From the NCBI GenBank assembly GCA_032622095.1, contig CP136064.1:150616832-150680831 (forward strand): a stretch of 64,000 bases of DNA, read 5' to 3'. A program made the translations under genes and the position numbers. The notes below the pieces were generated by a model. That model had not been told where the DNA came from. It made no database searches and was given only the letters and a program-made list of their open reading frames with translations. This DNA comes from Siphonodentalium dalli (taxonomy: Eukaryota > Mollusca > Scaphopoda > Gadilida > Siphonodentaliidae). Of this stretch, positions 1 to 12,479 are shown piece by piece (within the stretch, counting starts at the first letter, position 1; every line of letters begins with the position of its first letter).

Positions 1-818
1 TCATCATAAAATTTGTCATGGATGTTAACAATGACATCTAAATGGGAACAAGTCATTTTGGGGCCATTCGGCCAAAAAACATGGCCGCCAGCAGACATCT
101 TTGATTTTACTCTTTGTATGACTAAATCCATTAACACGGGCTACAGGTGGTACCTTTAGTCTGATCATCATAAAATTTGTCATGGCTGTTGAAATTGTAA
201 TGTAGATGGGAACGAGTCATTTTGGGGTCATTCGGACAAAAAACATGGCCGCCAGTGGCCATCTTGGATTTCAAAATTCAATCCATTAGCACGGGCTACA
301 GGTCGTACTGTTCATCTGATCATCATGAAATTTGTCATGGATGTTAATATTGACATGTAGATGGGAACAAGTAATTTTGGGGTCATTCGGCCAAAAACAT
401 GGCTGCCAGCAGCCATCTTGGATTTTACTCTTTGCATGACTAAATCCTTTGGCATGGGCTACAGGTCGTACCTTTGGTCGGATCATTATGAAATTTGTCT
501 TGACTTTTGACATTGACATGTAGATGGGAACGATTCATTTTGGGGTTATTCGGCATTAAAACATGGCTGCCAGTGGCCATCTTGGATTCTACTCTTTGCA
601 TGACTAAAGCTATCAAATGTTTTTGAATTGTTGGAAAACATAGCCGCCAGCAACCATCTTATATTTTACTTTTATATACATGTATATATATATATCTCTT
701 CATGTTGATAAACTAGTATTAGACATTCAACTTTCCACATTCCTAATCACTCCATCGACAGTAACACATTAAATTATTCCCTTTCCAAGTTGAGCTACAG
801 TGTCATTGACACTTTCAT
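1..818 (+). mobile_element. HINE-A element, 3' part (Helentron-like, tandem-repeat core)
   Basis: About four and a half tandem units of roughly 160 bp run in from the left edge. They are recognised by recurring phrases such as GGGCTACAGGTCGTAC, GACATGTAGATGGGAACGAG and CAGCCATCTTGGATTTTA. The array is followed by a unique spacer and then the 3' terminus: subterminal inverted repeat AAGTTGAGCTA (787-797), perfect hairpin AGTGTCATTGACACT (799-813) and tail TTCATT. The same terminus occurs at 19081-19113 and 45864-45896, where the matching 5' repeat TAGCTCAACTT is also present. The 5' end lies outside the window. Short ORFs here are repeat shadows, not genes. Confidence 0.8.
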
Positions 819-865
819 TTCATTTAAATGTCAGAAGCTTGGTCCCAAAAATAGAATGATAGCGT

Positions 866-3790
866 AACTGACTGAAATCTCCCTGAATAATTATTTTCTA
901 TATAGAAGAGATCGAGATGGTGGAGTTTGCTTATACATAAATGAGAAATTTACACATAAGCAAAGATCAGACTTAAATTCCGATCTAGAGATCTGCTGGG
1001 TTGAAATGTTGTTGCCCAAAACCAAACCTTTTCTCCTACGAGCTTGTTATCGCCCCCCTAACCTGAACAATTTTTATGATATTTTTAGGAAATTTTGTGA
1101 TGAAAATGATTGCTTCTCGGAGCAGAAAATAATCATATTGGGTGATATGAATACAAATGTGTTGAAAACAGCTAATGGTAAAGTAAATGCATTATGTGGT
1201 AAAATGAATGATACGTTTGATCATTTGTCACTAACACAGCTTATAAAGGATCCTACTAGGATTACTCCTCAAAGTTCTAGTGCAATTGATCTGATCTGGG
1301 TCTCAAATAAAGAAAAGATTTCTCAGAGTGGTGTAATCGAGATTGGTATGAGTGACCACTTTGCGACCTTTTGTAGCCACAAAGTGACTAAAGAAAAATT
1401 CTTTACACATAGAACTGAAAATTCGATCAACCAAAAATTACTCTTCTGAAGATTTCTCAGAAAAATTAAAAGAGGTAGACTGGGATGAGATTTGTGCTCT
1501 TACTGATGTAAACTTAGCATGGGTGAAATTTAAAGATCAATTTATATCAGTTTTGGATCAGATAGCTCCGATAAAGGAAATCAGGATTAAAAATCGTACT
1601 GAGGATTGGATGGATAGTAAGATCTTAGAGCTAATTTCACAAAGAGACAAGGCTTTGAAAGAGTTTAAAAGAGACAGATCAGATCAAAATCACTCCACTT
1701 TTAAGAAATTGAGAATAAGGTACAATATGATATAAAAAAGGCTAAGAGAGTTTTTCAGGCAGCAATTGGAAGCTAATAAGTTTAATTCAAAAAAGCTTTG
1801 GCAACATTTAAAGAGCCTAGGAATGCCATCAAAAAAGGATAAGTCTGCTAGTTCTGAGGTTGGTCTCCAATTTGAAGGTGAAACAGAACTAGTCTATGAT
1901 GAAACAAGAGTGGCTAATAAATTTAATGACTTCTTCTCCACTGTATCATCAGATCTTGTACAGAAATTGCCATCTCTGGAAGTACAGTCATCTGAAGATT
2001 CTCTCAAGGCCTTTTATCAGAGCAAGGGTATAACACCAAATGAAAATGAACGCGATAGTAATCACTTTGAACTTCATGATTGCACGGAGGAGGAAATCCT
2101 AGATATTGTCCTTAAGCTGAGCAGTAAGAAGGCCATTGGCCTTGACAAATTACCAGCCAGATTTTTAAAGGAAGATATATATTACTTCTTGAAGCCACTT
2201 AAACATATCATTAATTTTACCATATCTACGGGGATACTCCATTGTGACCTTAAAGCAGCCAGAGTGGTTAACAATTTATAAAAAGAATGATATATCAATA
2301 ACTGGCAATTACAGGCCTGTCTCGGTTTTGAGTGTGGTTACCAAAATAATGGAGAGATTAATTTTTAATCAGGTTTTTAAGTATTCTGTATGAATATCAA
2401 TCAGGTTTCCGCCCAGGTTTAATACTCAACCGAGACTTGCCTGATTCACTTGGTTGATAATATCAGAAAGGATATGAGCAAAGGTCTCTCTCTATACAGG
2501 CATGGTTTTGGTTGATCTACAGAAAGCTTTTGACACAGTGGACCACAATTTTTTTTTGGAGAAATTGAAAGCCTGTGGATTTGGTAATAACACTGTAAAT
2601 TGGTTCAAAGGCTACCTTTATGATAGAACCCAGGTTGTTGATATAAATGGAACATACTCTGGCAAAAATGAGATTACATGTGGAGTGCCTCAGGGCTAAA
2701 TTCTAGGGCCGCTAATGTTTTTAATCTACATGAATGATGCAAGCACAGCCGTTACATGTCGTCTCTTGCTATATGCTGATGACTCATGTCTCATCTATTC
2801 TCATCGGGACCCTAAGATTATTGAGAAGGTACTCACTAAAGAGCTTAATGTCTTATCTATTCTCATCGGGACCCTAAGATTATTGAGAAGGTACTCACTA
2901 AAGAGCTTAACCTCCTTAACAACTGGTTTATCAGATCAAAGCTCTCTATTCACCTGGGTAAAACTGAATCCATCTTATTTGGAACCCGGAAGCGTCTGAA
3001 AGCAGTTGTCAACTTCTCGGTAAAATTAAATGACCAAACTATTATACAGGTTGAGAAAGTCAAATATTTGGAAATCACACTAGACAACACTCTATTTGGT
3101 GTAATCATAGCAGTGTCAGTCCTTAACAAAGTGAACAACAGATTGAAATTCTTGTATTGAACAAGAGAATTTCATAAAAGACACACTAAGAAATTACTTG
3201 TAACGGCTCTCATTCAGTGTCATATGGATTATGCCAACTTATCATGGTATTTTGGTCTTGGTGCCACCTATAAAAACAAACTACAAGTAGCACAAAACAA
3301 AATGATTAGATTTATTTTGGATTTGAAAGCTCGTCACAGAATTACGGTTAAAGAGTTTAGAGAAGTAAAATAGTTACCGGTAAAATATATAGTTGAAAAT
3401 AGAATTCTGCTACTTCTGCATAAAGCTAGGACAAGTGCCAATCCATCTTACTTGCTACAAGACTTCAATTCAGTAAATCAGATGCATACACATGATACAA
3501 GATTTAGTAGTGGAATTTACTTTGTGCCAGAGGCTAACCCCCAAATCAAGAAAACATTCATGTACAATGCAATCAAAGCATGGAACAATCTAGATAAGGG
3601 GCACAAGTTCTTTGATGATTATCCCACCTTTAAGACACTGATTAGCCTGCATCTATTTCAAAGAATAGTAGATGAGGGAGACTGTGATTTCATATACTAC
3701 TGAAATTGTTCTTAGCCTTGTATATTGTTTTTAGGTTGAGGTATGACTGCTGTGTGGAAATAAAATGCTGTATTGCAGGCGTGTTTTAAT
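866..3790 (+). pseudogene. 5'-truncated, decayed jockey/CR1-like non-LTR retrotransposon (endonuclease + reverse transcriptase)
   Basis: The reading can be followed across several frames. An apurinic-type endonuclease begins mid-domain near 880, with GDMNTN near 1141 and the catalytic SDH triplet at 1351-1359. The reverse transcriptase shows GLDKLPARFLK (about 2140), NYRPVSVL (about 2310), LVDLQKAFDTVDH (about 2507), CGVPQG (about 2682) and the YADD active site (2772-2783). The C-terminal part ends at the stop near 3703. The 3' UTR has AATAAA at 3759-3764. Frameshifts, in-frame stops and a 62 bp internal duplication (2793-2848 repeated at 2855-2910) make it inactive. The endonuclease N-terminus and any ORF1 are missing. 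The clade (jockey, CR1 or L2 group) is uncertain; an endonuclease/RT LINE is not. Confidence 0.9.
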
Positions 3791-4830
3791 TTTTTCCAAT
3801 TTTTACTAGTTATTTTACAAATTTCTATGTTGTCCCAAGGTGGGGGGGGGGGGGGCAGTGGTTTCTGTGATGAAGTAAGTGATCACTAGTGTAGCAATAT
3901 GCTTGATACGCAGCGATAAGCTGGCGCTCGCCATACAACACTCATAAAGCTGCTGAAACCTCACAGAACCCACTGACTTTCCGGGGGATGGATAGCTATT
4001 TGGTTATAGGTATGAGTCAACAATAAGCTTAGACTTATGGAAATGGTGTTATTAGCTTACTTTGATCCTCACTTGGCAGCCATATCTTACCATATATTAT
4101 AGCTAGATATAGCTATTATATAGCCATGCATACCATTTAAATTATGCTATACTGCACAAATTAGCACATGTATACCATATATGACGACTCATAACTTATG
4201 CTGATACTTCTAGACTGGTATTCTTATACTTTCATGTTGTTAGGATTAAAATATTGTCCTATAAAGCACAAAAAATTTCATAGTAATGTGATACATATAT
4301 ATGTGTACCTAATATTGGTTTTTGATCTCCAACTGACCATATCCTTTTAAGACTGGACAGTCTTCGTAATTGAACCTATCATAAGTATTGGTGACCACTA
4401 TGGAAATAAGAGGGATTTTTTTTGTCCTTCTTTAAGTTTTATCCCTGGTAATGATATATTTAATTATAGAGGCTCACAGAGATATGTTAATGTCGACCGC
4501 TTTTCCATCCAAAATTATTTACGTTGCTATTTCAATATGTATACATTTGTCAAATTTGTATAAATTGTATAGATATATATCATTGCCATTAAATAATCTA
4601 AAAAAAAATGCACAGTTCCGTATTCCGTAACAACAAAACAAAGTACAGTTATCTCCTAATTGCATCACAAACAATGGACTTGTTTGGACTCTCCATTATC
4701 TTACTTCATCTGTTCTCAACTTCACTCTCTTCACTTTCTCTCCGAGGATGCTCCTCTCATATCATACATATTGTCCTTGAGCAGGATTTAGTCAGGAAAC
4801 TTTTAATTATTTTTTTTTGCTGCTTTACAG
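3791..4830 (+). other. PEX2 intronic sequence, no feature recognised
   Basis: AT-rich sequence upstream of the first visible PEX2 exon. It holds a G run at 3841-3854 and many ATATAT words. I looked for the preceding PEX2 exon (the conserved RW..ER segment just upstream in the family) and did not find it. Confidence 0.5.
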
Positions 4831-4983
4831 GTAAACAAATGTGTGTCATGGCTTGAAAATGGATTGAAAGTTTGCACCTTGGTAAACTTTTTGATATTTC
4901 TACAACAGGGAGTATTCAGGTCACTCTTTGAGAGAATTCTGGGTATTAAGGCAGTGTTTCCACAGCGACAGCATATCCGGCAG
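4831..4983 (+). CDS. PEX2: PEX2 exon (central membrane segment), peroxisome biogenesis factor 2
   Basis: PEX2 is a multi-span peroxisomal membrane protein. With PEX10 and PEX12 it forms the RING ubiquitin-ligase channel that recycles the import receptor PEX5. This 51-codon exon begins after a pyrimidine-rich acceptor (...GCTGCTTTACAG) and ends at CAG/GTGGGT; both boundaries are phase 0. It encodes VNKCVSWLENGLKVCTLVNF followed by LIFLQQG and ERILGIKAVF, which align collinearly with the middle of vertebrate PEX2 (LINFLIFLQRG...ERLLGI). The NFLIFLQ stretch is the hydrophobic membrane segment. Roughly the first 145 residues expected for a PEX2 of about 300 residues are not seen and should lie upstream of the window. 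The next exon is 15.9 kb downstream. Confidence 0.88.
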
Positions 4984-5074
4984 GTGGGTTCTATAATTCA
5001 CTTATTGTTCTGTTATGAGGGCAGAACTCATCGGAGGCCTTTTTCACATTATTAGCAAATTACGCTTTAATATG

Positions 5075-5415
5075 TGTAAATGATTTATGCTTAAAGTGTA
5101 ATTATTATGCTTAATAAGTGTAATTCACTTATACTTTTGTGTAATTCACTTATGATTAAGCATAATTCATTTTACACTTTAAGCATAATGCACCTGAATT
5201 ACGGTTTAGTGTCATTTACACTTTTAATGTAATTAGCGTAATTCAATTTCTCTTAAGTGTAATTTGGATTCTTCAGCTATCTTACCTCAGGTATATTGGT
5301 ATAATCTGATGTAGGTTATTGGCATTAGTAATGCGGTTGCGTCCATTTCAGCTTGAGGGGAGCTCTATGAGAGTATATATGAATTACGCTTAAGCATAAT
5401 TTGGTGTTACCAAAA
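5075..5415. repeat. Cluster of short AAGTGTAATT / AAGCATAATT motifs in both orientations
   Basis: Just 3' of the PEX2 exon, a 10-12 base motif family (GCTTAAAGTGTAAT, AAGCATAATT, AAGTGTAATT and reverse complements AATTACACTT) recurs about fifteen times in both orientations with irregular spacing. The result can fold into many alternative hairpins. No coding potential is seen. It may be the remains of a foldback element. Confidence 0.5.
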
Positions 5416-6079
5416 AAGGGGATTCACAATAACTGAAGATCCATAAACATGTTTTTGACTACCTGTTGCTTTATTGATTAATAGAAGGTAGTCATTAAGG
5501 CAAACCTATCTTATTATTAATAACAACCCGGATAATATAACTTGCCAGACTGCCAGTATAGTATGGTAGTACCAGTATTGATCTATTAAAAAGATGCATA
5601 AATTATAAATACACTGTTGATGTTGATAACAGTTGTATGTTGTTGAAAAAGATTCATACAAAGTTACACATTAAAAAACAACCCTATATATTACATAAGG
5701 ACCCAGTATGTTGCTATTTTGACTGCATTTGAAGATAATTTTTGAACAACATTGTGTGAAATGAGGGGTACAACTATTCCAATTATAGTCTATTTAATTT
5801 ACATATAGATATGGAACTATTGTGGTGTTATAATTATGTGTAACGGGACTGTGTGCTACATATGTATTTAACAAACATACTTTCAACTCTGTGGACTTGA
5901 TTTTCAAGTGTTGTGTTGCACTATTGCTAAACTAAGCAATTTATTCATATCAAGGTACTGAACTGCCTTGTTAGTGGACTGGACCGTCCCTCTAATCATG
6001 AACCAGTGACAGGTGCTAAATGTTTCGATTGAAAAAGTGTTCCAGGTCTCCAGATGTTTTACCTAACTCATACTTAAAT
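5416..6079 (+). other. PEX2 intronic sequence, nothing recognised
   Basis: AT-rich, no open reading frame of note, no repeat family identified by eye. Confidence 0.4.
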
Positions 6080-6876
6080 AATGCTCCCAATGGATCAAAT
6101 TTTTTTTCCGAAATTCGTTAAAAATCATGGCTGCCAGCAGCCATCTTGGATTTTACTCTTTGCTGACTAAATCTTTTGGCAATCCCTACAGGCCACATCC
6201 CTCATCCAATCATCATCAAACATCATACGGATCTTCAGGGTGACCTCTAGATTGGAGCCATTGAATTTTTTCGAAATTCTTTATAAAACATGGCTGCCAG
6301 CAGCCATCTTGGATTTCAAATTTGAATCCAGCAGCACACCATGTAGCCCACATTTATTGTTGAAATGTTTGAAATGAAAATAATTTCATCTACTCAATAC
6401 AAGACCTTTACTGTAACTTTTTGGCTTTCTTTATCATTCTATTCATTGCTCATTAAAAAATAAACTCCTTCCCATGTTGAGCTACATTGTCATTGACACT
6501 TTCATTAAATTTTGCAGTCAAGATTTTTGATGAAAAAATGCCATCTTGGATTTTACTCTTTGCATGACTAAATACTTTGGCACACCCTACAGACCACATC
6601 CCGTATCCGATCATCACCAAACTTCATATGGATCTTCGGGGTGACCGCTAGATGGGAGTCTCTTATTTTGACTGAAATTTGTTGAAAATCATGGCCACCA
6701 GCAGTCATCTTGGATTTCAAATTTGAATCCACCAGCACACCCCGCAGCCCACATTTATTGGGATAATTTATTTTAACATTTACAGGCATGTTTAGAATCA
6801 CCTCTAGATGGGAGCTATCATATTTGAACAATTTTCGATGAAAAACATGGCGACCAGCAGCCATCTTGGATTTAAC
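6080..6876 (+). repeat. Diverged HINE-A-like array (left part, interrupted by L1/Tx1)
   Basis: Units share the HINE-A phrases (CAGCCATCTTGGATTT, CTCTTTGCATGACTAAAT, GATCATCACCAAACTTCATA) but are clearly older and belong to a second subfamily. A degraded 3' terminus (TTGAGCTACATTGTCATTGA, then CACTTTCATT) sits at 6477-6508, and repeat units resume directly after it, so two diverged elements are joined. The array stops at GGATTTAAC, next to the poly(T) at about 6877, and resumes at 11788. Confidence 0.7.
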
Positions 6877-9800
6877 TTTTTTTTTTTTTTTTTAATATTT
6901 TTATTGAATAACACTTGAACATTCGAACATATCGAATACAAGTTACATCTAAAGAATGCATTAATAAACAGACACACTCCTATCGCTCTGTCTTGCGCTC
7001 TCTACAGACAATACAAGCTTACATACAGTCCCGACTGAGGCCACGTTCACAAACCTGGGTACCATGTCAGGGAAATACGCCAAAATTGACTTACATGACA
7101 ATGATTTGCTAAATATGGAGTATAAACTTCAAGTATGATTTTCAGTCACTGCCGTCTACTATATATTGGACAATTTCGAAGCCTGGAAATATATATGTGC
7201 GCATGAAATTTTAGACATTTTAGGCATACAATGTAAAATAATTTCAAGGGTCAACCGTGTAATCGGTATTTGTGTTTAGTATCTCAAATCATATGTTCCA
7301 ATGTTTAAAGAATATACTTTAAGAATCCAAGATTTATCATTGTGGAAATTTGGTGGGTAATTTGTCGAGGTGTGTGAACGTAGCCTTAGTCCCATGGGTG
7401 AAGTTCGGCTGTTATCGGTGGTGAACAAGTTGATCTAATTTATTTAACAGAGTATAGGAACATGTTATATGGGTGTATATATCTATATACACAAGGGAAG
7501 TAATAATTAGATATGTGCTATGGTCGACATTTCTGTATTCATTCGTGGCCAATCAAGGACGGCTATGACTTGTACGAGTAATATAATAGTAGTAATAATA
7601 ACACTGATAGTAATAAGAGTAATTATTGTGAATTTTCTTTCACGGCAAATTTGAACAAGAACCAGTCTTTTTCGAACTCTTCCAATTTAAATTCACGGCG
7701 TGCATTATATTTTTCACATTTATATCGAAAGCGTAAATCTCCTAGAAATGACAAAATTGTTAGTTTTTCTGGTGTGAATTTTGTTCTGTAGATATATTGT
7801 TTTACTAAGAGCCAAAATAAATTAGTGGTATAGTTGTCATTTACACAGCGGGACCCAATTATCATTGTTCGCTTAGTCGCTTGCAAGTTGATGCTGCTTC
7901 GGTTACCCCATGAATGTATGTCTTTCAGTAAAGTTTGAACGTGTTCACATTCCCAAAATATATGTGATATGCTTTCCTTCTTGTCTTTGCAACGAATGGA
8001 TGTGTCATCTTGTCGAATTTTGGCTAATTTCAGGAAGCTATTAGTTGATATAATTCTAGAGTTTATTCTATACTGAAGCCATTGAAGCTTTGTGTCAGGC
8101 GTCGTGGAAAAGGGTAGTTTATTGTATATATTCCAGTCAATTTCGTCATCGCCTATTTCTATTTGCCATTTTGCCTGGGAAGTGGGTACATGGCAATCAT
8201 GGTTCAATATGTCATAGAAATCGCGACCTCCGCTGGAATTTCTGAGTAGGGTCACGAAATTATCTGGGAGGATGGGAATCGAGCTTCGGAAAATTGGTTT
8301 TGAGATTTTATTTGAGTAAGAGATAAGCTGTCGTCAGATGCTATTTAAGATAATGAAGTTTGTACGTATTTTGTAAGTTGAGTATACCGTTTCAGTCGTA
8401 TGGAAATTGCCGCTTTCTTGTAACAGTTCTTGTACAAAATATATTCCCTCTTTGTGCCATGCAACAAAATTGATAGGGCTTCCATTAATTTTTATATTGG
8501 CGTTGTTCCAGAGAGTGCATGCAGATATGTTTACATTTCTGATATTTTTTTCTAGGAAATTTGCCCATGCTATAAGTACGTCGCGCCAGAAATGATTTTG
8601 AAGCTTTTTCGCTTTACTGTAAAAATATGAATGATGATAGGTGAGGAAAAAAGGGTCTTTGAGAATAGGGAGTTCTGTCAACGGGGTCCATTTAGAGCTT
8701 TTGGTCACTAAACGCCTGATCCTTGTGATTTTCATGGAAATGATGAAGTTTTTAATATCTACCATCTTGAGACCACCTTGTTTATAGTCTTGGCATAACA
8801 GTTTTCTCTTGACTCGGTCACGCTTGCTGCCCCACACAAAGTTAAAAAACACATGATTCTAGTTTCTGTACAAATTGTGGCTCTGGGTTGGGAGCGATAT
8901 GAATAGGTGAGTAAGTTTGGGGAGTATGAGGGATTTAATTACCGTTATTCTACCTAGCGGGGTAAGTAATCTGTGCTTCCAAATTTCAATGGATCTTGTT
9001 ATGTCGTCGAATTTTTTTTCGTAATTATTTGACATTAAGTTCAAGTCTGAATTAAAGTGAATACCAAGTAGGTCGAAAGAATATGAAAATTTTATATTGA
9101 GGTTTGGGCATATATGGTCGCTTCGCCCTGTATAACAACCAATCCACGACGCCTGACATTTATTAGGGTTGATCCATAAACCAGAAATTTGTGCGAAAAC
9201 GTCAAGAATGTGATATGCTTCTCTTACACTTGTTTCCTTGCCGTCCAGGATGAGCGTCGTGTCGTCTGCGTATTGCGTTACTCTGTATTCTTCACCGAGG
9301 GTTGTACCTTTAATATTTCTATTATTTCTAACCATGAGTGCTAGCACTTCCGCGCATATTAGAAAAATATAAGGTGAAATTGGGTCTCCCTGTCGACAGC
9401 CTCAAGAAATAAAAAAAATTTGTGATATATACCCATTAACGAGAACGGAAGAATTTATATTTTTATAGAACACTGAGATCCATTTTTTAATCGAGTCACC
9501 AAAATTAAACATATCAAGGCATTTGTGTAGAAATTTCCATGACACAGAGTCGAATGCCTTTTCAAAGTCAACGAGAAGATGAAGACCTGACTTATTTTTT
9601 TATTTTCGTATTATAAATAATGTCATATATTAGCCTTGTATTGTCGCCGATATATCTGCCTTTCAGGAATCCAGTCTGATCAGGAATGATAATGTTTGGT
9701 AGTACAGATTTTAACCTTTCGGCAATACACGATGATGCTAATTTATGGGTGCAGTTTAATAAGGTTATTGGTCTCCAGTTCTTTAAAAGTTGTCGATCGT

Positions 9801-11787
9801 TGACTTTCTTTGGAATTAGTGTAATCAGGCCTGGTTTTTGTGTGATGGACAATTCTCCAGCGTCAAAGGATTCGTTTAATGATTCACATAGAATTTGACC
9901 TAAATCTGACCAAAAGAATTTCCAAAATTCATACTAATAACCATCTAAGCCACTAGATTTGCCATTTTTAGGTTTCCTCAAAGCTCAAAGCTGTTGTAAG
10001 TTCATTTAGAGTTATGGGACCTTCAATATTTTGCTCAGACATTGATGAAAGAGTGGGGTTGTTCAAGTCAGAAAATACATGTTCGATGTGATAGCTATTG
10101 ATTGGTTTTGACGAGTATAGTGTCTGGTAAAAATTACGAGTCTCTTCTAAGATATCGTTTTGGTTTGTAAGACTATCCCCATTTGATTTTGTAAGGTTGG
10201 TTAGGGTTTTGGATATGCAATTGCGTTTTTCGAGATTGAAACAATATTTTGTTGGTTTTTCCCCTTCTTCGACCCAAATAGCTCTGGACCTAATCATAGC
10301 TCCTCTTGATGCTTCTTTCCTTAGTTGACAGAGTACCCCTTCCGTTTTTTGTAAGGCTTCTATAAGTTCTTCTCTTCTGACATCATCTAAATTACTCTGA
10401 TCTAGGGCCATCAAAGTTTCTGCTTGTGATTTTTTAAGTGCGGTTTCTTGAAATTCGCGTTCCCGCTTACGTTTAGAAGAATATTTTATTGTTTCTCCTC
10501 TAATTTCAAGCAAAAGGGTATCCAAGAATAGACGTTTATTAATTTTGCATGTAAAATCGTTGTTGTCACCTTTCTTTTGAACATGATCGTATCGTTTTTT
10601 GATAGTTTCGATAATTGTTTTTACAAGTTGAATATATTTTTCGTCATGTAAAAGAGAAGTATTGAACTTCCAGAAACCCTGACCATGTCTTATATTATTA
10701 AGGTTGAGTGTGAGAGTAATAATTGAGTGATCAGTTCTGTAACCCGGCAAGATATCGGTGGCCTCCTGTCCGGTTAAATTTACAAGTTCTTTAGATATGA
10801 GAAAATAGTCAAGTCTTGCCATTTTTATCGGTGACTTTCTTCTCCAAGTGAATCATCTTTCATTTTCATTGTTTATCCTCCATGCGTCTACTAAATCTAG
10901 CTTGTCGACAAGGACACTAACTGCTAGCTTTGCTCGGGGGTTATTGCAGTTTACATAATTAAAGGTATCTTTCTGTTGATTTTGGACTAGGTTCCAGTCG
11001 CCACAGATGATAATTTGTGTGTTTCCCAGTTCAGTTATAATATCTTTGATTTTATTGTAAAATTCAGGATTGTCATCATTTGGACCATATATATTAGCTA
11101 ATGTAAATCGGATTTTCTCGATAGTTATGTCAAGTATAAGGTACATGTAATTCCCATTGTTGTCTTTTACTCTTTCGTGTATTTCAAAGCTAAAATTATT
11201 GTTAAAGAGGATTGCCACCCCGTGAGACTGGGATGAATATGGTGCCATTTCTATCTTATATCCCCATTCTGCTGTAATGCATTTATCTGGCTGTGCTGTA
11301 AAGTGGGTATCTTGTAGACAGTATATTGAGGACTTCAAATTTCTGAGGTATCGAAATACATCACAGCGTTTTTAGGCTTGATTTAACCCTCGGCAGTTAG
11401 AAGACATAATTTTTATAGACATTTGATCATGATATAGGCGCGCAGACGACAAGACACTCGACCAGGTTGGGCTATCCAGATAGCATTACAGACATAAGTA
11501 CATAGGTATTGTATATATGTGAGTATACCCTTACATGTAGTTATACCACCGATTTCAGTCGAACAGCAAAAACATATTTCAAAACATACATTCAACATAC
11601 ATGCATACACAAAAACAATAATAAATACAATCCGGTAGAAGACTACCATGACGACGATCAAAAAGACCGCCCTGTGTGACCTGCCCACATTGGCGAGAAT
11701 ATTATGGTCAGTTACGCTATTTGGAATGAGAATTAGCCATATTGTTACTTAATAATAGTTTGTCGTACGGAGACGTTGTGTTTCTTT
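6877..11787 (-). mobile_element. L1/Tx1-type non-LTR retrotransposon, nearly complete, inserted in a repeat array
   Basis: A reverse-strand element about 4.9 kb long. Its poly(A) tail appears as the T run at about 6877-6895. Its 5' end lies against the resumed host repeat at about 11788. The host motif GGATTTAAC at the tail side recurs as GGATGTAAC at the 5' side, giving a diverged target-site duplication of about 9-10 bp. The host repeat reads through the insertion in phase (ACTCTTTGTATGACTAAA follows on the right). About 380 bp of non-coding 5' sequence precede the ORF. No ORF1 was recognised; Tx1/L1 elements normally carry one, so it has been lost or is too decayed to see. Confidence 0.85.
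7623..11407 (-). pseudogene. L1/Tx1-type ORF2 (endonuclease, reverse transcriptase, zinc-knuckle-like C-terminus), inactivated
   Basis: Starting at ATG 11407, MSSNCRGLNQ leads into an endonuclease with YCLQDTHF, ICGDWN (about 10995) and ARLDYFLI...DHSIITL (about 10740). The reverse transcriptase has LITLIPKK...NWRPITLLN (about 9800), DQTGFLKGRYIGDN, LVDFEKAFDSV (about 9560), GCRQGDPISPYIF (about 9390) and YADDT (about 9270). The C-terminal region holds a C...H.FW.C motif near 7970. The total is about 1260 codons, normal for this clade. In-frame stops are seen at 11375-11377, 10853-10855, 9934-9936, 9402-9404, 8859-8861 and 8334-8336, with single-base frameshifts near 9980 and 9595 (A run). 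Several stops fit CGA to TGA change. It cannot retrotranspose itself. Confidence 0.9.
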
Positions 11788-11893
11788 CTGGATGTAACTC
11801 TTTGTATGACTAAAACCTTTGGCTCACCCTACAGACCACATTCCCCATCCGATCATCACCAAACTTCATATGGATCTTCAGGGTGACCTCTAG
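11788..11893 (+). repeat. Diverged HINE-A-like array (right part, after the L1/Tx1 insertion)
   Basis: Continuation of the unit broken at 6876: GTAACTCTTTGTATGACTAA, CCCTACAGACCACATTCCCC and GATCATCACCAAACTTCATA, ending in GGGTGACCTCTAG. It matches the unit at 6555-6655. Confidence 0.7.
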
Positions 11894-12264
11894 TTTACTT
11901 AATTCCCCGCACTTTGGTATCATTTATGCTTTTTCGAGTTACCCCTGACCCTCTAACATCGAAAAACAAAGCCCATAGTAAACAATTATTCTGTTCCGTC
12001 ATTCCGGGCCACGTAAATCGACCGGCAACAAACCTAACCCGGAATGTAAATTTTGGAGTCTCTTTTGGGCGGTGACGTCACTTGGGGACACCCTTCGGCA
12101 CTGAAACAATGGCGTACTGATGATTTGTTTTGTAAAAGTTCAAGCATTTCATTAGCCAACGATGGCGATGGTAGTGGGGACAGCGTTACAGAAAGTGTAT
12201 TAAATGAAGCTAATGTTAGCAGTTATATGCTCGATACAGACATTTAAGAAGATAATACTGGCGT

Positions 12265-12370
12265 TTAAACACTAAACGAATAAATGTGATGGCTGATCGG
12301 TGTGTTGGCCTTCTGTTCCAACAGAACAGCGTTGGAATGGATAATAACCTGATAACAACGGTGAGTGAAA
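12265..12370 (-). CDS. Candidate terminal exon (exon 4) of an unidentified nested gene
   Basis: A strong acceptor on the - strand (TTTTCTTTTCCAG, AG at 12372-12371) opens an exon whose first base completes a serine codon left by the previous exon. It then encodes 34 residues beginning FTHRCYQVIIHSNAVLLEQK and ending in SFSV, with TAA at 12265. No canonical poly(A) signal was seen just downstream. This is the least certain part of the model: the + strand of the same stretch also has an ATG-led frame ending at a consensus GTGAGT donor (about 12289-12360), so one of the two readings is a shadow. Confidence 0.4.
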
Positions 12371-12479
12371 CTGGAAAAGAAAATTTTCGAACTCACATGG
12401 ACGTGCATACATATATCAATAATATCATAGTATTCTAATTGAAGTGGAATTGAAAACAAGTGAACTTGAGTACTGGATT

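Noticed and set aside
12053-12360. + strand frames (TTG-led ESLLGGDVTW..., and ATG-led MADRCVGLLF ending at GTGAGT)
   Set aside because: The first has no ATG. The second has a good donor but no convincing next exon in frame, and it lies opposite the better-supported minus-strand terminal exon. Not fully excluded.
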